Shown here: one piece after another, positions 7,147 through 15,622 of the stretch
Position numbering within the stretch: position 1 is the stretch's first letter
Layout of the letters: every line of letters begins with the position of its first letter
Made by a program: the position numbers and the translations under genes
The notes under the pieces: generated by a model
Databases searched by the model: none
What the model saw: the letters and a program-made list of their open reading frames with translations, nothing else
Told to the model about the DNA's origin: nothing
From: a bacterium
Lineage (GTDB): Bacteria; UBP15; UBA6099; DSWB01
Direction of reading: 5' to 3'
DNA length: 19,529 nucleotides
Assembly: GCA_020061125.1 (NCBI GenBank)
Contig: JAGUYV010000203.1
Location: forward strand, 1 to 19,529

Positions 7147-7194
7147 TAGGGATATGCCGGGCGCATCGGAGCCGCCCGTTGAAATGGGGATTTG

Positions 7195-10158
7195 ATGAAC
7201 AGGATGATACCGGCGAACCTGCCGGCGCATGTGCTGCTGCAGGCCATGGCCGCGAATTTCAATTTCAGGCCGCGATACAGAAAATATTTGAAAAGCACCA
7301 CGGGCTGGATTGATTTTTCCGTGGGGTTCCGCACGCGCGCCAATACCATCGCCCAGACCATCAGATTCAGAGGCGGGCGGGCCGCAGTTCGCCCCCGGGT
7401 TCTGCGCGACGCGGACGCGGTCATCGTGTTCGAGGACGACGCGGCTTTCCTGGACATGTTGAGCCATTCGTCCGAGGAAGTCATGACCATGATGCTGCGC
7501 AACCGCATCCGCGTGCAGGGCAATCATCTGTGCGTGCTGCTGTTCTACTTTCTGATGTCCCTGATCATCGAGGAACTCGAAGGCAACGGCATTTCCCTCA
7601 ACGGCCGCAAGGCGGCCCGCAACGGCAACAAACCCGGCGATGCGTTTTCCCTGCCGGAGCGGCCGGCCATGCGGCGCAAGGCGGTTCTCACAACCGGCAG
7701 GACCGGACCCGGCGTCAAGTACCTCGAAGACCCCTATCTGTCCGGCTATTCCATCGAAGATTTCCCGCGACTCGGCCGCTTCTTGGCCGCGCATTTCAAC
7801 ACCCTGCCCGAGGTGTGCCCGGAGCGTGCAAAACTGCTCACGGACTGGTACAGCCGGCACGGTTTCGAGAAAAAGCGCAGCGGCGAACCCTGGATCCCCG
7901 AACTGCGACAGGCGCACGCTTTCAAATATCTCATGGAAAACAAACAGCCCATCATCCGCGACGAGGATCTGATCGCAGGAACCACAACCACCATGCCCAT
8001 CGGCGCGGTCATGTATCCTGACTCCCAGGGCATGTTCATCTGGCCCGAGCTGCGCACCATGTCCACCCGCGAGATGAACCCCTGCCGCATTTCCAAGCAC
8101 ACGGCCAAAGTCCTGCACCACCATGTGTTCCCTTTCTGGATGCGGCGCAACATCAAGTTGTGGGTCGGCGAAAAGTACGACAATCCCCTGTGCGAGCAGA
8201 TTGGCGACCACCTCGTTGCGTACATTCTTTCCAAGAGCGTGGCCCTGTCGCACACCATCGCGGATTTCCCCAAGCTCCTGGCGCTCGGCACGCGCGGCAT
8301 CCGCGACGAAATCGAGCGCGAGCTGGCTTCGAATGGCATTGACAAACAGAAACGATATACTCTCGAAGCCATGGAACTCTGTCTTGAAGGCGTGGACGCG
8401 TATGCGCTCAACCTGGCCGCGCATGCGCGCAAGCTCGCGGACCAAGAACTGAACCCCGCGCGCAAGACAGAACTTCAACGCCTTGCGCAAATCTGCGCCC
8501 GGGCGCCCATGAACCCTCCCGAAACACTGGACGAAGCCGTGAACGCCATCTGGATCGGCTGGGTGGCCCTGCACATGGAGAACACCAATGTGGGGCTGTC
8601 CCTGGGCCGCATGGATCAGTGGCTCCAGCCGTTCTTCGATGCGGACATGCGGAAATGCGAAACCCCGGAGCAGCGCGACGAGTGCATCAAGCACGCCATC
8701 CGCCTCGTGAGCTGCTTCTTCCTCCGGTGCACGGATCACATTCCGCTGTCCCCGGATGTTGGCAAGCATGTGGTGGGCGGCGCGCCCGCAAACCAGGCTG
8801 TGACCCTGGGCGGCGTGACCCCGGACGGGCGCGACGCGGTCAACGACATGACCTACATCTTCCTCAAGGTCACGGAAATGCTCGCCATCCGGGATCCCAA
8901 TGTGAACGCGCGCTACCATCCGGGCGTCAACACGGACACTTATCTCAAGCGCCTGTGCGAGGTGAATCTGGTCACCACGGCTTCTCCTTCCATGCACAAC
9001 GACACGGCGGTTATGACTTCTCTCGAGGAATTCGACTATCCCGTGGAGGAAGCGCGCGACTGGTCTTCCACGGGCTGCGTGGAGCCGACAATCTCCGGCA
9101 AGCACATCGGCCACACCGGCTGCATGATGATGAACATGGTGGCCGCGCTTGAAATGGCGCTCAACAACGGCCTGCACCCGCTCATGAACTGGGAGGTCGG
9201 CCCTAAAACCGGGCGCGTGGACAACGGCGCATTCCCGGATTTCGAGGATTTCTTCAACGCCTTCAAAACCCAGTTCGAGTTTCTGATCGCCAACGCGGTG
9301 CAGTACAACAACTATCTGGGCGAGGCGCACAGCGTCATGCGTCCCACGCCCCTGTTGTCCTCCATGATCTCCGACTGCATCGCCAACGGGAAAGATCTCA
9401 CCAAGGGCGGAGCGAGACACAATTCCTCGGGCATCGCGTGCATCGGCCTGGCCGATGTCACGGACTCCATGCTCGCGATCAAGAAGTTTGTGTACGACGA
9501 CAAATTCATCACCTTCGCGGAACTCAAGGACGCGGTGGACTCGAATTTCAAAAAGCACGCCATGCTGCACGCCATGATCATGAACAAGGCGCCCCGTTTC
9601 GGCACGGGCAGCCAGGAAGCGCTGGACATGGCCAACCGCATCACCAAGATCACGCACGATGCGTTTGCGTCGCACCGCAACTTTCGAGGCGGCATCTACA
9701 CCACCGGATTCTGGTCCATGTCCAACCATGTGGCGTTCGGCACACTCACCGGCGCGCTGCCCTCGGGCCGCCTGGCCGGGTCCCCCTTCACCCCGGGCCT
9801 TACGCCACAGGCCTGCTCCACATCCAGTTTGCTCGACAACATCCACGATGTTGCGCGGCTCGACCCGCGCAACATGAACAATAACATCGCGTTCAACATC
9901 AAGGTGGTGCCCGCCGCGGGCGAGTCCCACGAAAAATCCGTGAACGACATTTTCTCATATGTGAAAACCTACTTCGACCTTGGCGGCATGCAGATTCAGC
10001 TCAATGTCGTGAACACCGAAACCCTGCGGGACGCCATGGCCCATCCCGAGAATTACCAGAATCTGCTCGTGCGTATTTCAGGATATAACGCGTACTTCAC
10101 CACACTGACCAAGGAGTTGCAGCTCGAACTCATCCACAGAGCCGAGTTCGGGATATGA
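7195..10158 (+). CDS. Glycyl radical enzyme (PFL-like) with an N-terminal SCP2-type lipid-binding domain
   Basis: A 987-residue protein. Residues about 185-987 are a pyruvate-formate-lyase-like glycyl radical enzyme: the active-site cysteine is C628 in STGCVEP, and the radical glycine is G963 in RISGYNAYF, 25 residues from the C-terminus. The GCVEP motif, with Glu two residues after Cys, matches the eliminase-type group (glycerol and propanediol dehydratases, choline lyase) rather than PFL itself. About 150-190 extra residues precede the core; residues 30-125 resemble an SCP2 sterol-carrier domain (IRFRGGRAAV, ADAVIVFED, then LRNRIRVQGN and a hydrophobic helix). That suggests a hydrophobic or acyl substrate. 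ATG 7195 has GGGGA 4 nt upstream; a TTG at 7192 is less likely. The stop overlaps the activase start (ATGA). The reaction is unknown; dehydration or C-X elimination is a family-based guess. Confidence 0.93.
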   Translation: MNRMIPANLPAHVLLQAMAANFNFRPRYRKYLKSTTGWIDFSVGFRTRANTIAQTIRFRGGRAAVRPRVLRDADAVIVFEDDAAFLDMLSHSSEEVMTMMLRNRIRVQGNHLCVLLFYFLMSLIIEELEGNGISLNGRKAARNGNKPGDAFSLPERPAMRRKAVLTTGRTGPGVKYLEDPYLSGYSIEDFPRLGRFLAAHFNTLPEVCPERAKLLTDWYSRHGFEKKRSGEPWIPELRQAHAFKYLMENKQPIIRDEDLIAGTTTTMPIGAVMYPDSQGMFIWPELRTMSTREMNPCRISKHTAKVLHHHVFPFWMRRNIKLWVGEKYDNPLCEQIGDHLVAYILSKSVALSHTIADFPKLLALGTRGIRDEIERELASNGIDKQKRYTLEAMELCLEGVDAYALNLAAHARKLADQELNPARKTELQRLAQICARAPMNPPETLDEAVNAIWIGWVALHMENTNVGLSLGRMDQWLQPFFDADMRKCETPEQRDECIKHAIRLVSCFFLRCTDHIPLSPDVGKHVVGGAPANQAVTLGGVTPDGRDAVNDMTYIFLKVTEMLAIRDPNVNARYHPGVNTDTYLKRLCEVNLVTTASPSMHNDTAVMTSLEEFDYPVEEARDWSSTGCVEPTISGKHIGHTGCMMMNMVAALEMALNNGLHPLMNWEVGPKTGRVDNGAFPDFEDFFNAFKTQFEFLIANAVQYNNYLGEAHSVMRPTPLLSSMISDCIANGKDLTKGGARHNSSGIACIGLADVTDSMLAIKKFVYDDKFITFAELKDAVDSNFKKHAMLHAMIMNKAPRFGTGSQEALDMANRITKITHDAFASHRNFRGGIYTTGFWSMSNHVAFGTLTGALPSGRLAGSPFTPGLTPQACSTSSLLDNIHDVARLDPRNMNNNIAFNIKVVPAAGESHEKSVNDIFSYVKTYFDLGGMQIQLNVVNTETLRDAMAHPENYQNLLVRISGYNAYFTTLTKELQLELIHRAEFGI

Positions 10159-11063
10159 TCATGTCCGGCGATTCTCTGATATTCGAAATCAAGCGCAATT
10201 CCCTGGACGACGGTCCCGGCATCCGCACGGTGATCTTTTTCAAAGGCTGCCCGCTGTCGTGCCCGTGGTGCCAGAACCCCGAGGGCCGCCGCCCGCGCGT
10301 GGACATCTCCTTCGACCGCAAGAAGTGCATCGGGTGCAAGACCTGCATCAAGGTGTGCAAGAAAAGCGCGCTGGACCGGCATCCGCAGTATTTCATCGAG
10401 CGCGAGAAGTGCGACCTCTGCTTCGAGTGCGCGGACAATTGCCCCACGGGCGCGCTGGCGCGCGTTGGGCGGCACATCCCGGTGCAGGAGATCGTGGACT
10501 CGGTGGTGCGCGACATCCCGTTTTTCAACACATCTGGCGGAGGCGTCACACTTTCCGGCGGTGAGGCCACGCTGTTCATGCCCTATGCTTCAAGCCTGTT
10601 GCAGGCCCTCAAACTTAACGGTGTCAGCACTTTGCTCGAAACCTGCGGGCACTTCGATTTCGACGCGTTCGACGAACTCATGTATCCCTGGCTGGACGCC
10701 ATCTATTACGACCTGAAAATCCTTGACCCTGAATGGCACCGTAAAATCTGCGGCGTGCCCAACGACAGAATTCTCGCGAATTTTGAGCGCCTGCATGCGC
10801 GGGCGCTCAAGGGCGGCGTGCCCGTGCTGCCGCGCATCCCGCTGGTGCCGCGCCTCACGGCCGTGAAGCCGAACCTGCGCGCACTTGCCGCTTACCTCAA
10901 GAAACACCGCGTCAAGAAACTTTCCCTGCTGCCTTACAATCCATTGTGGCAGGATAAGATGATCATGGTCGGCATGCCCAGCGCCTACGAGCAGGCCGGC
11001 TGGATGCCCGAGCGGGACATCAAGCTGTGCCGCTCGTTCTTCAAGCGCTTCGAGCTTGTGTGA
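10155..11063 (+). CDS. Glycyl radical enzyme activase (radical SAM, two auxiliary 4Fe-4S clusters)
   Basis: A 302-residue radical SAM protein of the PflA type. The SAM-cluster motif is C32, C36, C39 (GCPLSCPWCQN). A ferredoxin-like insert follows with eight cysteines (C58, C61, C64, C68 and C86, C89, C92, C96), as in activases of non-PFL glycyl radical enzymes. The segment TSGGGVTLSGGEA contains the SAM-binding GGE motif. It would abstract a hydrogen from G963 of the upstream enzyme, using SAM and reduced ferredoxin or flavodoxin. Its ATG overlaps the upstream stop (ATGA at 10155-10158), so the two are translationally coupled and must be partners. The next gene follows after 50 bp. The length is normal for the two-cluster activases (about 300). 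Confidence 0.95.
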   Translation: MIMSGDSLIFEIKRNSLDDGPGIRTVIFFKGCPLSCPWCQNPEGRRPRVDISFDRKKCIGCKTCIKVCKKSALDRHPQYFIEREKCDLCFECADNCPTGALARVGRHIPVQEIVDSVVRDIPFFNTSGGGVTLSGGEATLFMPYASSLLQALKLNGVSTLLETCGHFDFDAFDELMYPWLDAIYYDLKILDPEWHRKICGVPNDRILANFERLHARALKGGVPVLPRIPLVPRLTAVKPNLRALAAYLKKHRVKKLSLLPYNPLWQDKMIMVGMPSAYEQAGWMPERDIKLCRSFFKRFELV

Positions 11064-11113
11064 GCGCCGCAGGAATTGCCGAAAAGAAAACTGTGAAAGA
11101 AGGATCGCGAATC

Positions 11114-14100
11114 ATGCAAGACAAAACATGGAACTACGAGGAATACTGCCGCCCGGACTTCGTGAAGATGCTCCGCGCTTTGAGGCTCGATGTGAATTTC
11201 ATCAGGGGCCGGGGAGATTATCTGACTTATCTGAACGATAAGGGTGAGGAAGTGGAAGTGCTGGATCTGGCCGGGGGCATGGGTTCGACCCTGCTCGGGC
11301 ACAGCAATCCGGCCGTGAATCAGGCGCTCATAAAATGCCTGCAGGACGGCGTCCCCATGCACACGCAAGGTTCAGTGCGAGAGTCCGCAGGCCTCCTGGC
11401 CGCGCGCCTCAACGAGCTGTATCCGGGCAAGACAAAGCGCGTCTGCATCTTCACCAATACGGGCACCGAGGCCGTGGAAAGCGCGCTCAAGCACGCCGAA
11501 CTGTGCCGCATGAAACGATTCCTGGCCATCGGCAAGGATCTCAAGGCGCACCACAAGCAGATGCGCACCTGGTTCCGCAACAACACCGGCTACACACTGC
11601 CCGAGAAGTACCGCAACACGGGCTTCGACGCGCTTCTCACCGATGTGCTCATGCAGGGCCTGATTCTGGAGCAGCTTCCGCCCGTGGTGATCTCTACGCG
11701 CGGCGCGTTCCACGGCAAAACCACTTCCTCGTTGAGCGTCACGGGCAATAAGATGTACCGCGAGGCCTTCGCGCGCTTGAGCGGCATTCAGACCCGGTTC
11801 ATTGACTTCAACAACGCAAAACAGCTTGAACGCACGCTTGAAGACAACTATTTCGAGATCAATAAAATCACGGTCAAGGACGGCGTGGTCAGCCTTGTCC
11901 CTGAAAAACATCTTAATGTTACGGCGTTCATCATGGAGCCGGTGCAGGGCGAGGGCGGCATTCATGTGGCCACGGCGGATTTCGTTAAAAATGTGGCGGC
12001 TCTGCGCAAGAAGCACGGGTTCCACTGGGTGGTGGACGAGATTCAGACGGGCATGGGCCGCACCGGCTCGTTCTTCGCCTTGGAGCATTACAACATTGAT
12101 CATGACGCCGTGGACTATGTGCTGCTGTCAAAATCCCTGGGCGGCGCTGTGAGCAAGTTGAGCGTTGCCATGATCAGTGAGGAAGTGAGCGACCGAAACT
12201 TCGGTCTGCTGCACACCTCGACATTCGGCGAAGATGCGCTGTCCAGCGAGGCGGCCCTGGCCGCGGTTCGCGAGATCACGGCCAACGGCAATGAGGTGAT
12301 CCGCAAATGCGCGGAGACCGGGGACTACCTCATGAGCCGCCTGCGCGATCTCAAGGAAGCGCATCCGGGCGTGGTCACGGATGTGCGCGGCGTGGGCCTG
12401 CTCGCGGGCGTGGAGTTCAATGTGCGGCGCAACGGCAAGTCCATCCTGTTTGCGGAACTCGCGGCCCAGGGCGGACTGGGCATGCTCATCGCCGGATACC
12501 TGTTCCACGAACACCACATCCGCACCCAGCCGCCGCTGAATTCCATCATCACCAAGAAACCCTCGAACATCTTGCGCATCGAGCCTTCCGCTTTCATCTC
12601 AAAAGAGGACATTGACCGGCTGGCGTTTGCGCTGGATCGCGCCTGCGAGATCGTGGAAAAATCCAACGCCTACGAACTCACAAAGTTTGTCGTTGGAAAG
12701 GAAACGCCGGGCGTGTTCGGCGATATCGAGGACTACTTCGAGCCGGCCGAGCCGAGCATCGAGGCCGCGGATTTCGAGGATGTGCGCCAGATGGGATTCC
12801 AGTTCCACCCCCTCGATGTGCACCAGGTCATGGAGGGGTTCGACGCCTCCCTATGCAAATTCTCCAAGGAGATTGATCCGGAAACCGGGCGCAGCGAGCG
12901 CGACATGTACTGGGATCGGCTGGTGCCCGTGCTGGGCGCTTTCGTGCTCAAGGTCATCAATTTGAAATCCCCGCGCACGGGCGACCGCGTGCGCGCCACA
13001 CTTTTCGGGCTGCCCTACACCACGCGCCAGATGCTGGCCCTGCACAAGAACGATCCGCAGTTCCTCATTGACCGCATTCAGGAGGGCGCGGAGCGCGCCG
13101 CGTCCATGGGCGCACGCCTGTTCGGACTGGGCGCGTTCAACTCTATCGTCACACACGACGGCATGGATCTGGACGACACCAACATCTGCATCACCAGCGG
13201 CAACTCGTACACCGCTGCGCTTATCTGGCAGAGCATTCTGAAAGTGGCGGAATACGCGGAGCTGAATCTCGAAAAAGCAACCGCAGCCATCGTGGGCGCG
13301 GGCGGAAACATCGGCAGCGTCACCGCCAGCCTGCTCTCCGAGGACATTCCGCGCCTCATGCTTCTGGGAAGCAAAAAGGAAAAATCCATCGAGAAACTCC
13401 GCGCCACGGCGTGTTCCATCTATTCGGACACCGTGGATGTGCTGCGCTCCACCAAGCCCAAGGATCTGAAAGGCCTGCCAAAGGCTCTGGCCCAGGATCT
13501 GCTCGTGCCTTTCCTGCCCCTGTACGGCAAGGATTACATCTTCAACGAAGAGGCCATCACGCAGTACATCGAAGCCAATTACAAGGGCAAGGACCTGGAA
13601 GTGGGACGGCTCATCAAAACCATCTTCTTCCCGCGCTCGGCCCCGGACATCGGCGAGAAGGTCTATCTGGCCCTGCAGATCAAGCATGGCAAGGATCCCT
13701 ACATTTCGTTGGACAACGATCTCAAGGCGCGCCTTGGCGAGGCCGACATTGTGGTGTCCGCGGTCAGCTCGGACCGCACCATCATGGAAGCCGACTGGTT
13801 CAAGCCCGGCGCCATCGTGAACGATGTGAGCCTGCCCACCAGCGTGTCGGACAAAATCTACAAAGAGCGCCCGGATGTGATTGCGTTCGAGGGCGGGGTG
13901 GGGCACCTGCCCGAGTACATTGACCTGGGCATTCCCGGCCTGGTGCCGGGCGCGACCCTGGGCTGCGTGGCCGAGACCTTCATGTGCACCATGATGAACA
14001 TGATCGAAAATTACAGTTTCGGTCCCATCACCAAAAAGCAGGTTCTCAAGATCTGGGAGATCGGCAATATGCTCGGCTTCGGCCTTGGCGGCGTCAAGTA

Positions 14101-14170
14101 CATGAGCGACAAAAAGCTCACCCGCAAAATCGCCAAGGAGATTATCGCCAAAGCCAGGGCGAGTTCTTGA
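11114..14170 (+). CDS. Class III PLP aminotransferase fused to an acyl-ACP-reductase (AAR)-like domain
   Basis: A 1018-residue two-part enzyme. Residues about 20-510 are a class III aminotransferase: TNTGTEAVESALK, IMEPVQGEGG, PLP-pairing D308 (VVDEIQTGMGRTG) and Schiff-base K340 (LLSKSLGG). After a linker, residues about 570-1018 resemble cyanobacterial long-chain fatty acyl-ACP reductase: GLGAFNSIV, TSGNSYTAALI, a Rossmann motif GAGGNIG, ADIVVSAVSS, and GCVAE with C951 at the position of the AAR nucleophile (C294 in Synechococcus). AAR reduces acyl-ACP/CoA to a fatty aldehyde with NADPH via a thioester; an attached aminotransferase could convert the aldehyde to an amine, or the reverse. An AGAAGGA site lies 9 nt before ATG 11114; an in-frame ATG at 11027 would overlap the activase and lacks family similarity. 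It is the third gene of the glycyl radical operon. The substrate is unknown. Confidence 0.88.
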   Translation: MQDKTWNYEEYCRPDFVKMLRALRLDVNFIRGRGDYLTYLNDKGEEVEVLDLAGGMGSTLLGHSNPAVNQALIKCLQDGVPMHTQGSVRESAGLLAARLNELYPGKTKRVCIFTNTGTEAVESALKHAELCRMKRFLAIGKDLKAHHKQMRTWFRNNTGYTLPEKYRNTGFDALLTDVLMQGLILEQLPPVVISTRGAFHGKTTSSLSVTGNKMYREAFARLSGIQTRFIDFNNAKQLERTLEDNYFEINKITVKDGVVSLVPEKHLNVTAFIMEPVQGEGGIHVATADFVKNVAALRKKHGFHWVVDEIQTGMGRTGSFFALEHYNIDHDAVDYVLLSKSLGGAVSKLSVAMISEEVSDRNFGLLHTSTFGEDALSSEAALAAVREITANGNEVIRKCAETGDYLMSRLRDLKEAHPGVVTDVRGVGLLAGVEFNVRRNGKSILFAELAAQGGLGMLIAGYLFHEHHIRTQPPLNSIITKKPSNILRIEPSAFISKEDIDRLAFALDRACEIVEKSNAYELTKFVVGKETPGVFGDIEDYFEPAEPSIEAADFEDVRQMGFQFHPLDVHQVMEGFDASLCKFSKEIDPETGRSERDMYWDRLVPVLGAFVLKVINLKSPRTGDRVRATLFGLPYTTRQMLALHKNDPQFLIDRIQEGAERAASMGARLFGLGAFNSIVTHDGMDLDDTNICITSGNSYTAALIWQSILKVAEYAELNLEKATAAIVGAGGNIGSVTASLLSEDIPRLMLLGSKKEKSIEKLRATACSIYSDTVDVLRSTKPKDLKGLPKALAQDLLVPFLPLYGKDYIFNEEAITQYIEANYKGKDLEVGRLIKTIFFPRSAPDIGEKVYLALQIKHGKDPYISLDNDLKARLGEADIVVSAVSSDRTIMEADWFKPGAIVNDVSLPTSVSDKIYKERPDVIAFEGGVGHLPEYIDLGIPGLVPGATLGCVAETFMCTMMNMIENYSFGPITKKQVLKIWEIGNMLGFGLGGVKYMSDKKLTRKIAKEIIAKARASS

Positions 14171-14206
14171 GTCAGTCTGATAGCTGCGCGAGTTGACAAA
14201 GCAATG

Positions 14207-14300
14207 ATAACCACAGTGGCCACGGAGTGCGCAGAGGGCGCGGCCAGTGGCTGCGCATGAAGTAAATTCTCCGCGAATCCGTGTCTCCGCGATGTCCTTT
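14207..14300. repeat. Degenerate intergenic inverted repeat of the AACCACAG...CACGGAG type
   Basis: The gap between two convergent genes holds a purine-rich arm starting AACCACAGTGGCCACGGAG (from 14209) and, after a spacer, the reverse complement of a similar arm (CGCGGAGACACGGATTCGCG, 14273-14292 read on the minus strand). This imperfect palindrome resembles the AACCACAGAGGACACGGAG repeats scattered between genes of many environmental bacterial genomes. Only one copy lies in this window, so family membership rests on recognition, not counting. It might also end both converging transcripts. Confidence 0.45.
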
Positions 14301-14323
14301 CAAATTTGGAAACAGCCGGCCGT

Positions 14324-15613
14324 TCAGGTTTTCTTTTCCTTGTGTTTAACTGCGGGAAAGAGGACATTGTTGAGGATGAGCCGGTAGCCCGGAGAGTTCT
14401 TGTGCAATTCCATTTTCGTGGGGCGCTCTCCCACCATGTGCGCGAAGTCCTCGGGGTCGTGCCCGCCCAGGAATGTGAAGCTGCCCGCGCCGCGGTTGCC
14501 GTGAACATATTTGACGCGGTCCGTGCCGGGCGTGTCGCCAAGCACCGCCACATCGTCCCGGATCAGGTCCCTGTGAAACGCCGTGGTCTGGCCCAGGAAG
14601 TCGTGCACGCTTGAGCGGTGGTTCTGAACGAAGATGGTGAGCACGGGGTCCTGCTTGGCGCTGAACTCGAACAGCTCGAAGTCCGGCACCAGCAGCGGGT
14701 TGCTCACATTGGGCGGCGTGATGTCTATGTCGGATATCTCGTAAATCAGTGCGTCCTTGACCAGAATGAAATCCGTGAACGCGAACGATTCATCGTATTG
14801 GAGCTTTTCGTCAACGCCGCGCGTGATGGGCGTACCGTCAATTTCCGGTGGCACGATATCAATGTCCTTAGCGGCGAGAGCCACATCCAGGCTGTCGGGC
14901 GCGGAGCACATGGAGAACAGAAAACCACCGGACTCGACATACGCGCGGATTCCGACAGCCACGGCGCGTTTGAGTTTCTGCACCGTGGGGAAACCCAGGT
15001 CGCGGGCCATGCTCTCCGCGCGCTGTACGCTTTGCATGTACCAGTCGGCGTTGCGGAACGATGCGTAGAACTTTCCGTACTGGCCGGTGAAATCCTCGTG
15101 ATGCAGATGCAGCCAGTCGTATTTTGTCAAATCCCCGGCCAGGACTTCGCGGTCGTAAACGGTGTCGTAAGGGATTTTGGAATAATCCAGGGCCAGGCGC
15201 ACAGCGTCGTCCCACGGTTCGTTTCCGGGGGTCACATAAACCGCCACCTTGGGCGCCTTTTCGAGGAGCACGACCTCGGCATTCATGCCCTGTATTTCGT
15301 GGTAGATGCGGTTGGCCGCGGATGCGTCAATGACCTTGTAGGACACGCCCATGAGCGTGGCGCGGTCCCGGATGTCCTGCGCGTCCGGGGCCATGAACGA
15401 GCCTCCGCGGTAATTCAGCAGCCACTGCACTTTGTATCCTCGCGGCGGCTCCAGGCCCCAATAGGCCACGCCGTATGCGCGCAGATGGTCGGTCTGCTGT
15501 TCGTCCATGGGCATGAGAATCATCGGCCCGTCCGCGCTCCATGTTTCTGCGCGCGCGCATGCACAGACAGCAATCAGAAACAGCATGAAAATGAATCCGG
15601 CGGCGCGGTTCAT
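14324..15613 (-). CDS. Secreted protein of the family commonly labelled 'asparagine synthetase B' (function unknown)
   Basis: A 429-residue protein with a signal peptide: hydrophobic segment about residues 6-18, then CARA before ETWS, consistent with signal peptidase I cleavage near residue 22. The body matches a family found mainly in Bacteroidetes, with HLRAYGVAYWGLE, LLNYRGGSF, YDWLHLHHEDFTGQYGKFYA, GGFLFSMCSAPDSLDVAL, GGHDPEDFAH and a C-terminal SPGYRLILNNVLFPA. That family is often annotated asparagine synthetase B, but I see no N-terminal nucleophile cysteine and no SGGxDS ATP-pyrophosphatase loop, and a secreted synthetase without ATP makes little sense. The GGFLFSMCSA segment vaguely recalls a class I glutamine-amidotransferase-like fold. 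It faces the glycyl radical operon tail to tail and has no operon partner. A TATAAT box ends 9 bp before the ATG and there is no Shine-Dalgarno. Confidence 0.8.
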   Translation of the reverse strand: MNRAAGFIFMLFLIAVCACARAETWSADGPMILMPMDEQQTDHLRAYGVAYWGLEPPRGYKVQWLLNYRGGSFMAPDAQDIRDRATLMGVSYKVIDASAANRIYHEIQGMNAEVVLLEKAPKVAVYVTPGNEPWDDAVRLALDYSKIPYDTVYDREVLAGDLTKYDWLHLHHEDFTGQYGKFYASFRNADWYMQSVQRAESMARDLGFPTVQKLKRAVAVGIRAYVESGGFLFSMCSAPDSLDVALAAKDIDIVPPEIDGTPITRGVDEKLQYDESFAFTDFILVKDALIYEISDIDITPPNVSNPLLVPDFELFEFSAKQDPVLTIFVQNHRSSVHDFLGQTTAFHRDLIRDDVAVLGDTPGTDRVKYVHGNRGAGSFTFLGGHDPEDFAHMVGERPTKMELHKNSPGYRLILNNVLFPAVKHKEKKT

Positions 15614-15622
15614 GGCACTTTC

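Noticed and set aside
7138-9930. A 930-codon open frame on the minus strand opposite the glycyl radical enzyme
   Set aside because: It is rich in His/Arg/Gly/Val with no domain, and it mirrors the codon pattern of the radical enzyme gene; an artefact of GC content.
7195-10158. Alkylsuccinate or benzylsuccinate synthase for anaerobic hydrocarbon activation
   Set aside because: The active site is GCVEP, the eliminase-type motif, and no small accessory subunits (BssB/BssC-like) are encoded nearby.
14324-15613. Annotation as a true asparagine synthetase
   Set aside because: No N-terminal nucleophile cysteine, no SGGxDS loop, and the protein is predicted to be secreted.
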